Shown piece after piece: positions 17,191-25,938 of a stretch of DNA of 64,000 bases. How positions within the stretch are numbered: position 1 is the stretch's first letter; each line of letters begins with the position of its first letter. The DNA comes from Salinisphaera sp052044135. GTDB lineage: Bacteria > Pseudomonadota > Gammaproteobacteria > Nevskiales > Salinisphaeraceae. The notes below the pieces were generated by a model. It saw only the letters and a list, made by a program, of their open reading frames with translations. It did not search any database and was not told where the DNA came from. The position numbers and the translations under genes are program-made. The stretch is from assembly GCF_052044135.1 (NCBI RefSeq), contig NZ_JBQDYF010000015.1:1-64000 (forward strand), in the 5' to 3' direction.

Positions 17191-18042
17191 ATGGTAGCGG
17201 ACGAATCGTGGTTCACCGAGGCCAGCGACGAACTCGGCGTCGGATTTTCGTTGAAAATTCGGAACAAACTGCATGAGGAAACCTCCGACTACCAGACCAT
17301 CGCGGTCTACGAGACGGAGACCTTCGGCCGGCTGCTGACGATCGACGGCCTGGTCATGCTCACCGACCGCGACAACTTCGTCTATCACGAAATGATGACG
17401 CACCCGGCCATCTTCGCCCACGGCAATGCCCGGAATGTGGCGATCATCGGCGGCGGCGACTGCGGCACCCTGCGCGAAGTGCTCAAGCACGACAGCGTCG
17501 AATCCGTTACCCAGATCGATATAGACGAGCGCGTCACCCGCGTGGCCGAGCAGTACTTCCCCGCACTGGTCGAATCGAACGACGACCCGAGAGCGACGCT
17601 CGCGTTCGAGGACGGCGTGGCCTGGATGGCCGCCGCTGGCGATGCATCGGTGGATTTGATCATCATCGACAGCACCGACCCGATCGGGCCCGCCGAGGGT
17701 CTGTTCAATGAAGCCTTCTATCGGCAATGCCATCGCGTGCTCGCCCCGCGCGGCCTGCTGGTTCAGCAGAGCGAGTCACCACTGGTGCACGCCGAGTTGA
17801 TCCGCGACATGCACGGTGGCCTGCGCCGCGCCGGGTTCGCGGCCACACACCTGCTGAGTTTTCCGCAGCCGAGCTACCCCACCGGCTGGTGGTCGGCCAC
17901 GCTCGCCGCGCGCGACGACCTGGCACTGGCCGCGCCCACGGCCGAGCCGGCCTTCGACACGGCGTACTACACGCCGGCGATGCACCACGCCGCTTTCGCC
18001 CAGCCCGCCTTCATGCAGCGAGTGCTGGCCGGCGACGATTGA
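17191..18042 (+). CDS. speE: SpeE, polyamine aminopropyltransferase (spermidine synthase)
   Basis: A 283-residue protein with the SpeE core: WFTEASDELGVGFSLKI, IDGLVMLTDRDNFVYHEMMTH split as DGLVML and DNFVYHEMM, the dcSAM-binding IIGGGDCGTLREVLKH, and IIDSTDPIGPAEGLF. It transfers aminopropyl from decarboxylated SAM to putrescine. I choose ATG 17191, preceded by AAGGAG about 11 bases upstream, since the long open frame before it overlaps speA on the other strand. speD is not visible. It is convergent, with a six-base gap, with the next gene. Confidence 0.94.
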   Translation: MVADESWFTEASDELGVGFSLKIRNKLHEETSDYQTIAVYETETFGRLLTIDGLVMLTDRDNFVYHEMMTHPAIFAHGNARNVAIIGGGDCGTLREVLKHDSVESVTQIDIDERVTRVAEQYFPALVESNDDPRATLAFEDGVAWMAAAGDASVDLIIIDSTDPIGPAEGLFNEAFYRQCHRVLAPRGLLVQQSESPLVHAELIRDMHGGLRRAGFAATHLLSFPQPSYPTGWWSATLAARDDLALAAPTAEPAFDTAYYTPAMHHAAFAQPAFMQRVLAGDD

Positions 18043-18048
18043 TCGCGG

Positions 18049-19083
18049 TCAGTCGTCGCCGCGCATGACGGCAGCGAAGGCGCCCGAGTCATAGAAATCG
18101 GCGAGCTGGTCGCGCACCCAGGTCTCGAGCAGCCCGGTTTCGGCCAGGCCGTCGATGATATCCGGTGCCAACGCTGCCACCTCGCCGGCCAGCACCTCGC
18201 GCTCGAGACCGACATGGCGCATCAGCTCGGCGAGTGTGTCGTCGCCGTGGCGCGCGAAAAACGTCTGCACGCCCTGGTCGATCATCACGCCGAGGTATTC
18301 GGTCTCGCGCAGCGAGCGCCAGACCTGCAGGCCATAATCGACCAGCCGTTGCAGTTCGTCGGAATCGATGGCGTCGGCGATCGACAATGGCTTGTCGGCC
18401 GCCGCCCGCCATATTTCGTCGGCCAGCGCCCGCAGACGATCGCCGTCCAGCGACTCCAGCAGATAGGTCTCGGTGCGTGCGAGCGTGCGCGCGGTATTGG
18501 CCTCGATATAGGCCTTCACCCGGCTTTCGACCTGCGCCTCCAGCCCCGGCATGCGCCGGCTGACCGCGCTCGACGAGCCCTTGATCAGCCGTGATACGCC
18601 CGGAATCGACCGGATCGCCCCGGAATCGGAAAAAATATAGTCCTTGATGCCCTGATACAGAATGTCAGACGCCAGCGCGGTGTATACCGGGCTTTTCAAC
18701 AGCCGCTGCACGAGCCGCGCCCGCAGGGTTTCGAGTTCCACCGCCAGGGTCACGCCCTCGTCGAACAGCGATTGATCGATCACATCGCGCACACGCGTGT
18801 CGCGATTGACGTCCAGGCGTACCAGGTCGTCGGCAATACCCCCGATGATGCCCGCCAGCTGATCCGGCAGGTCGAGATCCAGCACCAGGCGCTCGGCGGC
18901 ACCGCGCACGGTGTCGCAATCGATCAGTTCGGTGAGCGTGGTGCGCTCGGCCCAGTCCCAGAACGTGTCGACCAGACCGGCCAGGCGCTCGGGGCCGCGC
19001 TCCCCGCGCCAGGCCGACAGTTCATGGGCGACGTGGGCCTGGAAAAGGCGGTCGGCGAGATCGGAACGGGCGTGTTCGGCCAT
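18049..19083 (-). CDS. Conserved hypothetical helical protein
   Basis: A 344-residue protein that looks entirely alpha-helical, acidic, without signal peptide or membrane segments. The central stretch (KSPVYTALASDILYQGIKDYIF, read as KSPVYTALASDIL and GIKDYIF) is the most family-like part; several gammaproteobacteria carry proteins with this motif, but I cannot name a function. It starts at ATG 19083 (MAEHARSDLADRLFQ). It is convergent with speE and divergent from the stress genes that begin at 19241. Confidence 0.6.
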   Translation of the reverse strand: MAEHARSDLADRLFQAHVAHELSAWRGERGPERLAGLVDTFWDWAERTTLTELIDCDTVRGAAERLVLDLDLPDQLAGIIGGIADDLVRLDVNRDTRVRDVIDQSLFDEGVTLAVELETLRARLVQRLLKSPVYTALASDILYQGIKDYIFSDSGAIRSIPGVSRLIKGSSSAVSRRMPGLEAQVESRVKAYIEANTARTLARTETYLLESLDGDRLRALADEIWRAAADKPLSIADAIDSDELQRLVDYGLQVWRSLRETEYLGVMIDQGVQTFFARHGDDTLAELMRHVGLEREVLAGEVAALAPDIIDGLAETGLLETWVRDQLADFYDSGAFAAVMRGDD

Positions 19084-19240
19084 GGCACGGGTATTGGGAT
19101 ACGAAGCCCCGAGCTTAAAGATTATGCCCGGCGACCGCGAATGCCTGAGCCCGCCCGAGCACGCCTGGGTAATTGCCCGGATGGTGTGATCAACACGCGC
19201 TGTTAGCGTATTTCATGCATTTTGCAATCAAGAGTTCGTC

Positions 19241-19438
19241 ATGAACGATGATCAGTTCGAAGGCCGGTGGGATCGCATCAAGGGTGCCGTGCGCGAGCAC
19301 TGGGGCCGCTTGACCGATGACGATGTCGAACAGGTTCGCGGCAAGCGCGAGAACCTGCTCGGCAAGATTCAGGAAAAATACGGCGACACCCGGCAGGCGG
19401 CCGAGGAAAAACTCAGGGAATTCGAACGCAAGTTCTAA
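19241..19438 (+). CDS. CsbD-family stress protein
   Basis: A 65-residue hydrophilic protein with the full CsbD pattern: NDDQFEGRWDRIKGAVREHWG at the N-terminus (split as FEGRWDRIKG and VREHWGRLTDDD), then GKRENLLGKIQEKYG. Relatives are induced by general stress in many bacteria; the molecular role is not known. It is the first of three small plus-strand stress-type genes ending at 20250. Confidence 0.93.
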   Translation: MNDDQFEGRWDRIKGAVREHWGRLTDDDVEQVRGKRENLLGKIQEKYGDTRQAAEEKLREFERKF

Positions 19439-19470
19439 AAGGTCGGTTGCGACCGACAAGGCGAGGTTTC

Positions 19471-19908
19471 ATGGCCAAGCAATGGATTCTGGTCGCCGAT
19501 GCAGCCGCCGCGCGGCTGTTTTCGCGTCAAGGAACCGGCGTGCTGTCCCGCGTGGACGCGTTCTATCACGACGAGAGTCGCAAACACGAAGGCGATCTGC
19601 GCACCGGCGGCAAGGGCGAAATCGAGGATTCGGCGGCGCACGGGCGCCACCAGGCCGATCCGCAAACCCGAACCAGCGAAAAGCACGAAGACATGTTCGC
19701 CAAGGAAGTCGTGACCCGACTCAAGTCGGGGTTCAACGACAACGCTTTCGATGAACTCGTGCTGGTCGCCGCGCCCCAGTTCCTGGGCCGGCTGCGCGAG
19801 CATCTGGACAGCCCGCTGTCGCAATGCGTGGCGGCCAGCATCGACAAGGACTGGACCGGCCAGAACGATGCGGAGATCGAGAAACACCTGGGTTCGCAAC
19901 TCGGTTGA
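19471..19908 (+). CDS. Host-attachment-family protein (ROCK-like)
   Basis: A 145-residue protein matching the family annotated as required for attachment to host cells: KQWILVADAAAARLF at the N-terminus, the acidic/His middle (HGRHQADPQTRTSEKHED), and FDELVLVAAPQFLGRLR. The ATG at 19471 was chosen over an upstream in-frame ATG because the conserved AKQWIL begins right after it. The name comes from an Agrobacterium mutant; in most bacteria these proteins are better seen as stress-linked and of unknown function. It lies 32 bases after the CsbD gene. Confidence 0.88.
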   Translation: MAKQWILVADAAAARLFSRQGTGVLSRVDAFYHDESRKHEGDLRTGGKGEIEDSAAHGRHQADPQTRTSEKHEDMFAKEVVTRLKSGFNDNAFDELVLVAAPQFLGRLREHLDSPLSQCVAASIDKDWTGQNDAEIEKHLGSQLG

Positions 19909-20073
19909 ACGCCGTCTCGACAAAGACGAATTCTCATCGCGCGGTTCATGTGTCATACATGATTGCCCGCGATACTCAAGGTGGTGCGGACCCGTCGGCG
20001 AGAATGCGCGAACATCGAATCGAGTCGTTTCGCTCGACCCGCTTGACGCAGCGCAGCAACAAGGAGGCGAGTC

Positions 20074-20250
20074 ATGCTCGGATGGGCTGTCGTATTTTTC
20101 ATTATCGCCATCATCGCGGCGGTTTTCGGTTTCGGCGGGATTGCCGCGGGCGCGGCGTCGATCGCCAAGATCCTGTTCTTCATCTTTATCGTGCTGTTCG
20201 TGCTGGCCCTCATATCCAATGCGGTACGGGGCCGCGGGCCGCGATTGTAG
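20074..20250 (+). CDS. DUF1328 small membrane protein (YtjA family)
   Basis: A 58-residue, almost wholly hydrophobic protein: MLGWAVVFFIIAIIAAVFGF, split by GGIAAGAASIAKI, then FFIFIVLFVLALISN, giving two TM helices. This is the exact DUF1328 architecture. The start is firm: AAGGAGG lies 7 bases before the ATG. Function unknown; members are often stress-induced in company with CsbD proteins, as here. A strong terminator follows at once. Confidence 0.92.
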   Translation: MLGWAVVFFIIAIIAAVFGFGGIAAGAASIAKILFFIFIVLFVLALISNAVRGRGPRL

Positions 20251-20257
20251 CGCCGTA

Positions 20258-20292
20258 AAAAAAGCCGCTGATCAACAATCAGCGGCTTTTCT
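20258..20292. terminator. Bidirectional rho-independent terminator
   Basis: Stem AAAAGCCGCTGAT / ATCAGCGGCTTTT with a CAACA loop, with A-run on one side and T-run on the other, between the DUF1328 gene (plus) and the convergent fixJ-type gene (minus). It can serve both. Confidence 0.9.
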
Positions 20293-20340
20293 TGTTCGCA
20301 TTCGAGGTTCTTCGGCTGCAACCGGTCGAACCCGGGCGTC

Positions 20341-20970
20341 TCATGGCTCGGACGCGGTCTCCTGCAACGCGGCTGCGGCCAGCCAGATGCGCACCAGATG
20401 CGCCAGCGAATCCGCCTGCAGCTTCTGCATGATGTGTACGCGATGCGTTTCCACCGTGCGCGCGCTGATGCCGAGATCGGCCGCTACCTGCTTGTTCGCC
20501 TGGCCGTCGACAATACCGCTGAGCACCTGCTTTTCGCGCGGTGTCAGGGTATCGATCAGAGCCGCCCGCTGCCGCGCTTCGCGCTGGAGACGCTCATTCG
20601 TGTCGCTCGCGCGCGAAAGCTCGTACAGTTGCTTGAGCAGGTAATCGGGGTCGAAGGGCTTTTCAAGGAAATCGACCGCGCCGAGGCGCATCGCTTCGAC
20701 GGCATGTTCGATATCCCCGTAAGCGCTCATCATGACGATGTCGAGGGGGCTCTGCCGCGCGATCAATTCCTTCTGCAGCGCAATGCCGTCCATATCCTGC
20801 AGGCGCAGGTCAATCAGCGCGCACCCCGTTACCGAATCGCAGCGCTCCAGAAAGGCCGAAGCACTGGGATAACAGAACGCCGGATATTCGGCGCCCCGTA
20901 CCAGCGTTTTCATTGACTCCCGAACGCCGGGGTCATCGTCCACGATATGAACAGCAAAATCATTACGCAT
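20341..20970 (-). CDS. FixJ-type response regulator, orphan
   Basis: A 209-residue two-domain regulator: receiver (1-120) with acidic pocket VDDDPG, phosphorylation Asp in ALIDLRLQDMDG, switch Ser in MMSAYGD and Lys in FLEKPFD; then a LuxR/FixJ HTH (about 140-200; LTPREKQVL, ANKQVAADLGISARTVETHR). It would activate target promoters when phosphorylated by a PAS-containing FixL-like kinase. The divergent neighbour at 21.1-22.3 kb is such a kinase, but decayed, so this regulator may be orphaned or use another kinase. FixJ-type regulators respond to oxygen or redox in some bacteria; the signal here is unknown. Confidence 0.88.
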   Translation of the reverse strand: MRNDFAVHIVDDDPGVRESMKTLVRGAEYPAFCYPSASAFLERCDSVTGCALIDLRLQDMDGIALQKELIARQSPLDIVMMSAYGDIEHAVEAMRLGAVDFLEKPFDPDYLLKQLYELSRASDTNERLQREARQRAALIDTLTPREKQVLSGIVDGQANKQVAADLGISARTVETHRVHIMQKLQADSLAHLVRIWLAAAALQETASEP

Positions 20971-21112
20971 AGCGTCTCCTGGCTACCCGGCCTCTGTCTC
21001 GCGCGCGCCGCCAAGGCGACCATACGCAACGCCCATATATTATGGTCGCGGGGGGTGTTTCGCCACCGCTAACCGATCGGTCCCATGTCACGAACCCGAC
21101 ACGCCGGCGCCC

Positions 21113-22280
21113 CTGCCCAGGGGCCTCGCCACGGCGCACGAACAGATCGCGTCATTTCGCTCGGGTCTGGCGCGCCGCGAGGCGCAGGCCAGGGACGCCG
21201 AACGCGAGACGCGCTGCTTGCGCGAACTTGCCGAGCATATCGGGGAAGTGTTCTGGATGACCAACCCGCCCGGCGACGAACCGATTTATATCAGCTCCGC
21301 GTCTGAGCACATCTGGGGACAACCCTGTGCCAGTCTCTACGAAGACCCGGGAAGACGCCTGGCCCGGGTTTATGAAAGTGGTCGCGAACGGGTACGCAAG
21401 GCGTGCAAACGCGACGCGGCACAAGGGCTATACGATGAGATCTTCCGTATCGATCGACCGCACGGCGAAATCCGCCGGATTCGTGATCCTGCTTTCCCGG
21501 CGCGCGATCGCGCCGGCGCAACCTGGCGCCTGGCCGGGCTCGCCATCGATCTGACCGAAGCGGCCGACACACCCGGGACCGGATGAACGCGCGGCAGAAG
21601 CCGATCGCGATGCGCGAACGCAGCCGCGTTGTTCACCTCACTCGGCACCGGGCTGGCGCACGATCCGGGCCAACCGCTGACCTCGGCCCGCACAACCTCG
21701 TCAGCCGGGCACTCGCGGGCGCGCGCGTGACGGCTGCCCCCAGGCCGATCTTCTGCTACGCGCCGAATACGGGATCCAGCGGCCGGCCCAAGTCATTTCT
21801 CATCTGCGCGACTTCGCGCGAGGGCCGGCCGACGATGCTCCGGTCGTCGTTGTTTCCCGTGCCCGGCGAAGTGCGCGAATGGCGGCCGCCGAGCCCTCGA
21901 TCCGAGCGGGTTTCGTTTCAATGGCCGGACAAGCGCGAACTCAGAGCCATCGAACTGCCGATGGCGCGCATCTTCACCCGACAGGTACGGCGCCACCTCC
22001 TCGGCAACGCCATCGAGGCGCTCGCCCCTTCGCCGGCCGCGCCCCACGAGTGCCGGATCACGCGGGGCGTGGACAACAACGGGCGCAGCACCGACGCCGA
22101 CGGGGCAGCCGTTGCCGGCGTTCACCACCACCCAGCGCAGCGGCCTCGGCCCGGGATCGAGCGTCCGCCGCTCACGCGCGCAGTCACGGCGGCGATCCTT
22201 GTCTCATCAGTCACGGCCGCGATGACGGCCAGCCGAGCTGTTTCATGCCGAGGCTGCCGCGCCGATTCACCGCCGCCTGA
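21113..22280 (+). pseudogene. Decayed FixL-type PAS histidine kinase
   Basis: Pieces of one kinase can be followed through three reading frames. The PAS part is intact (21131-21586: EHIGEVFWMTNPPGDEPIYIS... WRLAGLAIDLTEA) and ends at a TGA. Then come MRERSRVVHLTR (frame of 21583), the H-box relic SLGTGLAHDPGQPLTSA (about 21638-21690; family AHELNQPL), the second HisKA helix ISHLRDFARG (from 21741, third frame), the N-box relic RRHLLGNAIEAL (about 21985-22020), and FTTTQRSGLGPGSSV at 22121 for the G2 box. At least four frame changes plus motif damage argue for decay over a few sequencing errors. It is divergent from the fixJ-type gene, its likely former partner. Confidence 0.75.
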
Positions 22281-22325
22281 AACGGCCGCTCCGGTCCGCG
22301 ACCACCGCCGGCCGCGGCGGCCCGC

Positions 22326-22751
22326 TCAACGCGGCGGATGCAACAGCCGCATGATCACGGCAAAGCCCAGACCGTAGGCCGCATTGGCCGCCAGCACCAC
22401 GCCGATCGCGTTCATCGCATAACCGCCCAGCGATACGCCGAACACCACGCCGCCCAGCCAGGGCGTGATCGCTGCGGCGGCACCGGTCAGCAGCACGCCG
22501 CCCAGAATGATCGCGCCGACGTAATAGCCCGCCGCTTCGGCACGGCGTACGAGCGACCAGACCACCAGGCCCCACAGCGCGCCCCAGAGCGCCAGCCATG
22601 CCACGACGGGTATGCCGGTCCCCGGCAGATCCTGCGGGCTCCAGCTCGTGGTGTCCGCAATCGACAGGCGATCGAACAGCCAGAGCAACCCCTGATTGAA
22701 ACCGAGCATGGCGATAAGCCCGGCAACAAACGCCTTGATGAACGCAAACAT
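22326..22751 (-). CDS. Four-TM conserved membrane protein
   Basis: A 141-residue protein with four hydrophobic segments (about 1-27, 48-66, 75-98, 105-135), starting MFAFIKAFVAGLIAML and with conserved-looking WSPQDLPGTGIP in the first loop. Similar small membrane proteins occur in proteobacteria, without assigned function. I choose ATG 22751, with AGAGAGGTC just upstream, over longer in-frame extensions. Confidence 0.7.
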   Translation of the reverse strand: MFAFIKAFVAGLIAMLGFNQGLLWLFDRLSIADTTSWSPQDLPGTGIPVVAWLALWGALWGLVVWSLVRRAEAAGYYVGAIILGGVLLTGAAAAITPWLGGVVFGVSLGGYAMNAIGVVLAANAAYGLGFAVIMRLLHPPR

Positions 22752-22815
22752 GACCTCTCTCCTGACGATCGATGAGCCCGGGGGCTGACGAAGGCCGGAA
22801 TTGTACTGGTCGCGC

Positions 22816-23535
22816 TCAGTCGCGCGAAGATGGCTGCGCCGTATCCGCGGTCTGCTCGAACAGTCGCCGCCGTGCCGCCTCGTTTTTCGGCTGGCCGCCC
22901 CGCCACTGCTTGCCGAGATCCACACCGCGCTGGACCGCGGGGCGTTGCTTGATGCGCTGGCGCCAGGCCGCGACTCGCGGAAATTCGTCCAGCGGCTGCC
23001 CCATGGCCCTGGCGATCAACACCCATGGCCAGTTTATGATATCGGCGATGGTATACGTCTCGCCGACCAGGTAATCGCGATCGGCCAGCCGTCGCTCCAG
23101 CACGCCGAGGCAGCGATGATACTCGTTGCGATAGCGTGTCTCGGAATACGCATGTTCGCCCGGTGCGTAGTTGACATAATGGCTCATCTGCCCGCCCATG
23201 GGGCCGAGATTGCCGACCTGCCAGAACAGCCATTCGTCGATCTGGGTGCGAAGACGCGCGTCCGGCGGGTACAACGCGCCGGTCCTTTGCGCCAGATAGC
23301 GCGCGATCGCGCCCGATTCGAACACCGACACCGCGCCCTCGCCGCAGTCGGGCGGCGGGGCATGATCGACGATGGCCGGCATGCGGTTATTCGGCGATAT
23401 CGCCAGAAACGCGGGGTCAAACTGATCCCCCGCATTGATATCCACCGCAATGGTCCGGTACGCGAGGCCCAGTTCCTCGAGCAGGATCGAGATCTTCCAG
23501 CCGTTGGGCGTGGGCCAGTAATAGAAATCGATCAT
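22816..23535 (-). CDS. Glutathione S-transferase, YfcG/Ure2p-like
   Basis: A 239-residue protein with a thioredoxin-like N-domain (IDFYYWPTPNGWKISILLEE; PNGWK in place of the usual TPNGxK, and the Glu-Ser motif VFESGAIARYLA) and an all-helical C-domain (YSIADI-like YTIADIINWPWV). The TPNGWK signature marks the YghU/YfcG group, which act as disulfide-bond reductases or glutathionylspermidine-linked enzymes. Its start overlaps the stop of the CoA-transferase gene upstream (ATGA at 23532-23535), so the two are coupled. Confidence 0.9.
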   Translation of the reverse strand: MIDFYYWPTPNGWKISILLEELGLAYRTIAVDINAGDQFDPAFLAISPNNRMPAIVDHAPPPDCGEGAVSVFESGAIARYLAQRTGALYPPDARLRTQIDEWLFWQVGNLGPMGGQMSHYVNYAPGEHAYSETRYRNEYHRCLGVLERRLADRDYLVGETYTIADIINWPWVLIARAMGQPLDEFPRVAAWRQRIKQRPAVQRGVDLGKQWRGGQPKNEAARRRLFEQTADTAQPSSRD

Positions 23536-24743
23536 CCGGGGTTGCCTTGCGTATCGGCGACAGCCACGGCGCCACTGTCGATCAGGGCCGCGATCGCGGC
23601 GGCGTCGTAACCGGCGTCCGCAAGCACCGATCGGGTATCGGCGGCCAGCGGTGGGGCGCCGCGCATGGGCATCTCACCAGCTGCGGAAAAACGCGCCGCC
23701 GGCCGGGCCTGACGCAGGCGCCCGGCGATAGCGTGATCGGTTTCCAGCACACTGCCGTTGGCCCGGATCTGTGGATGATCGACCAGATCCGAACGCGTGA
23801 GCACCGGCGCACAGGGCACACCATATGCCGTCAGCCGCTCGAGCCAGTGTTCCGCACTGGCTCGGCGCAGTCGCTCCTGGGTCAACGCCAGCCGGGCATC
23901 GATGTTGTCCTGACGATCCGCCGGCGTCGCGAAACGCGGATCGTCGCGCCAATGCGGGGTTTCCAGGGCCTCGGTGAGCGCCTGCCATTGGGCGTCGGTC
24001 TGCACCGCGACACTGATATAACCCGTGGTGGTCTGGTAAATCAGATCGATGAAACTGGCGGCCTGCGACTGGTCCATGTCGGCCCCGACGAACGTCTGGC
24101 TGTTCATGTCGGAATGCCAGAGAAAATCGATCACGGCGTCGAGCATCGACAACTGTATGTGCTGCCCGCCACCGCCGTTGGCCCGGGCGAGCAAGGCAGC
24201 CGTGATCGCCTGCGCGGCGACATAACCGGTGAGCTTGTCGGGCAGGATCGTGCGAACCAGCCGCGGTCGCGCCACGTCCGAGCCGCCCTGAATGCTGGCC
24301 AGCCCCGACAGCGCCTGCACCAGCGGATCGTAGACCGGCCTGGCCGCATACGGCCCGTCCGCGCCGAAACCGCTGATCGATACATAGATGATATCCGGCG
24401 CCACCTCCCGGATGGCCGCTTCACCGATGCCGATGCGCTCGGCCACGCCCGGCCGGAAATTCTGCACGAACACATCGGACGTCGCGGCAATACGTTTGAG
24501 CACGGCCAGACCCTCGGCATGCTTCAGATCCAGGGCGATCGAACGCTTGTTGCGATTGTTGTTCAGAAAGCTGGCCGACATGCCCGCCCGACGATTCGAG
24601 GCCAGGCGGGTGTAATCGCCCACCCCGGGGCGCTCCACCTTGATCACGTCGGCCCCCTGGTCGGCCAGTTGCATGGTGGCCAGCGGGCCGGAAATCATGG
24701 CCGTCATATCGCAGACGCGATATCCGTTCAAAGGCTGTTTCAT
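23532..24743 (-). CDS. Class III (CaiB/BaiF) CoA-transferase
   Basis: A 403-residue protein with family segments VCDMTAMISGPLATMQLADQGAD (split as CDMTAMISGP and QLADQGADVIKVE), RNKRSIALDLKHAEG and the likely nucleophilic Asp in SMLDAVIDF. It moves CoA between organic acids; the substrate cannot be read from sequence. I take ATG 24743 (MKQPLNGYRVCD). An inverted-repeat element begins 12 bases upstream of this start, so the promoter may lie inside or beyond the element. Confidence 0.9.
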   Translation of the reverse strand: MKQPLNGYRVCDMTAMISGPLATMQLADQGADVIKVERPGVGDYTRLASNRRAGMSASFLNNNRNKRSIALDLKHAEGLAVLKRIAATSDVFVQNFRPGVAERIGIGEAAIREVAPDIIYVSISGFGADGPYAARPVYDPLVQALSGLASIQGGSDVARPRLVRTILPDKLTGYVAAQAITAALLARANGGGGQHIQLSMLDAVIDFLWHSDMNSQTFVGADMDQSQAASFIDLIYQTTTGYISVAVQTDAQWQALTEALETPHWRDDPRFATPADRQDNIDARLALTQERLRRASAEHWLERLTAYGVPCAPVLTRSDLVDHPQIRANGSVLETDHAIAGRLRQARPAARFSAAGEMPMRGAPPLAADTRSVLADAGYDAAAIAALIDSGAVAVADTQGNPG

Positions 24744-24754
24744 GGGTCTCAGCA

Positions 24755-24913
24755 GTGTCCTGTAACGCAAATTCGCCGCACTATTTCGGCGCTTTTTCGC
24801 GCCATGCGGCGTTGTGGCGATTCGCCGTATTCCCTGATACGGCTCATCACCGCGCCTTGCCTGACACGAAAAATCACGCGAAATCCATGACGTGAACTTA
24901 CGTTACAGGACAC
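24755..24913. mobile_element. 159 bp MITE-like element with long terminal inverted repeats
   Basis: The ends are near-perfect inverted repeats: GTGTCCTGTAACGCAAATTC at 24755-24774 and its complement at 24894-24913 (18 of 20 match). The similarity continues inward at lower identity (ATTTCG, TTTTTCG and GGCG words in both arms), so the whole element can fold into one long hairpin. It contains no gene. No clear target duplication is visible beside it. It fills half of the gap between the CoA-transferase and the SDR gene. A second element at 59556 shares the terminal word GTGTCCT. Confidence 0.75.
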
Positions 24914-25074
24914 AAGGGCCTGCTGCTGTTCCACGCGACCCCCGAGGGCGCGCCTGGGCTATCCACGCGGTGGCCAGCCGGCGGGCCGGGCGAAAATCCG
25001 CGGCCCTGTCGGCGGTTTTGTTCGGCGCCCACGCGGCGCACTATCGGCGGTGCAATCCAAGCCATTTTTCCGGC

Positions 25075-25851
25075 ATGACCGCTTCCGACAAAATCTGTCT
25101 GATCACCGGCGCGGCCCAGGGCATCGGCCGCGCCATCGCGCGACGCCTGATGACCGATGGCCATATCGTGTGGTGTCTGGACCGCGATCCAGCGGCGCTC
25201 GACGACCTGCGCGCCGACCCGGGCAACTGCGCACACGCGAATAATGTATTCACGACTGTCGCGGATGTTGCCTGCGAAGCCGATATACAGGCCGCCACGG
25301 CCGCAATCCGGGACCGGCACGGCCGGCTCGATCTGGTGGTCAACAATGCCGGCATCGCAGCGCCGTTCAACGGCCCGGTGGAACAACTGGCGCTGGCCGA
25401 CTGGCACCGCGTCATCGACGTCAACCTGACCGGCGTCTTCCTGGTGACCAAGCATACCGTCCCGCTGCTGCGCGGACGGCCAAACGCCGCCATCGTCAAC
25501 ATGGCCTCCAGCCGCGCCTATCAGTCGGAACCGCAGACCGAGGCTTATGCCGCCGCCAAGGGCGGCATCGAAACCCTGACCCACGCGCTGGCGATGAGCC
25601 TCGGCCCGGCGATCCGGGTCAACGCCGTCGCGCCCGGCTGGATCGATGTGCGCGGCGAGCAGGCCGGCGCCGATGTCCCGCCCCCTTTGCGCGCGGTGGA
25701 TCACGCCCAGCATCCGACCGGCCGCGTCGGTATCGGCGCGGACATCGCCGGCGTGGTGGCGTTTCTGGCCGGCCCCGACGCCGCCTTCATCACCGGCCAG
25801 ACGCTGATCGCCGACGGCGGCATGACGCGAAAGATGATCTACGCCCATTGA
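25075..25851 (+). CDS. Short-chain dehydrogenase/reductase
   Basis: A 258-residue classical SDR: cofactor motif TGAAQGIG (about 11-18), NNAG (about 87), catalytic Ser in NMASSRAY and YxxxK as YAAAK (about 158-162), PG motif VAPGWIDV and the terminal FITGQTLIADGGMTRK. The ATG at 25075 puts the first beta-strand (KICLITG) at residue 6, as usual; the frame is open further upstream into the inverted-repeat element. The substrate is unknown. Confidence 0.9.
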   Translation: MTASDKICLITGAAQGIGRAIARRLMTDGHIVWCLDRDPAALDDLRADPGNCAHANNVFTTVADVACEADIQAATAAIRDRHGRLDLVVNNAGIAAPFNGPVEQLALADWHRVIDVNLTGVFLVTKHTVPLLRGRPNAAIVNMASSRAYQSEPQTEAYAAAKGGIETLTHALAMSLGPAIRVNAVAPGWIDVRGEQAGADVPPPLRAVDHAQHPTGRVGIGADIAGVVAFLAGPDAAFITGQTLIADGGMTRKMIYAH

Positions 25852-25885
25852 CCCAACGGCTGTATGCCGGCGGAAATGCACGCCG

Positions 25886-25917
25886 AAAAAAAGCCGCCGC
25901 TGGCGTCCAGCGGCGGC
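25886..25917 (-). terminator. Rho-independent terminator of the MHS transporter gene
   Basis: Perfect 11 bp stem GCCGCCGCTGG / CCAGCGGCGGC with a 3-base loop. Read on the minus strand it is followed by seven T, so it ends the gene at 25939-27309 (minus). Confidence 0.9.
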
Positions 25918-25938
25918 TCATGGCGTGCGGCAACCGGA

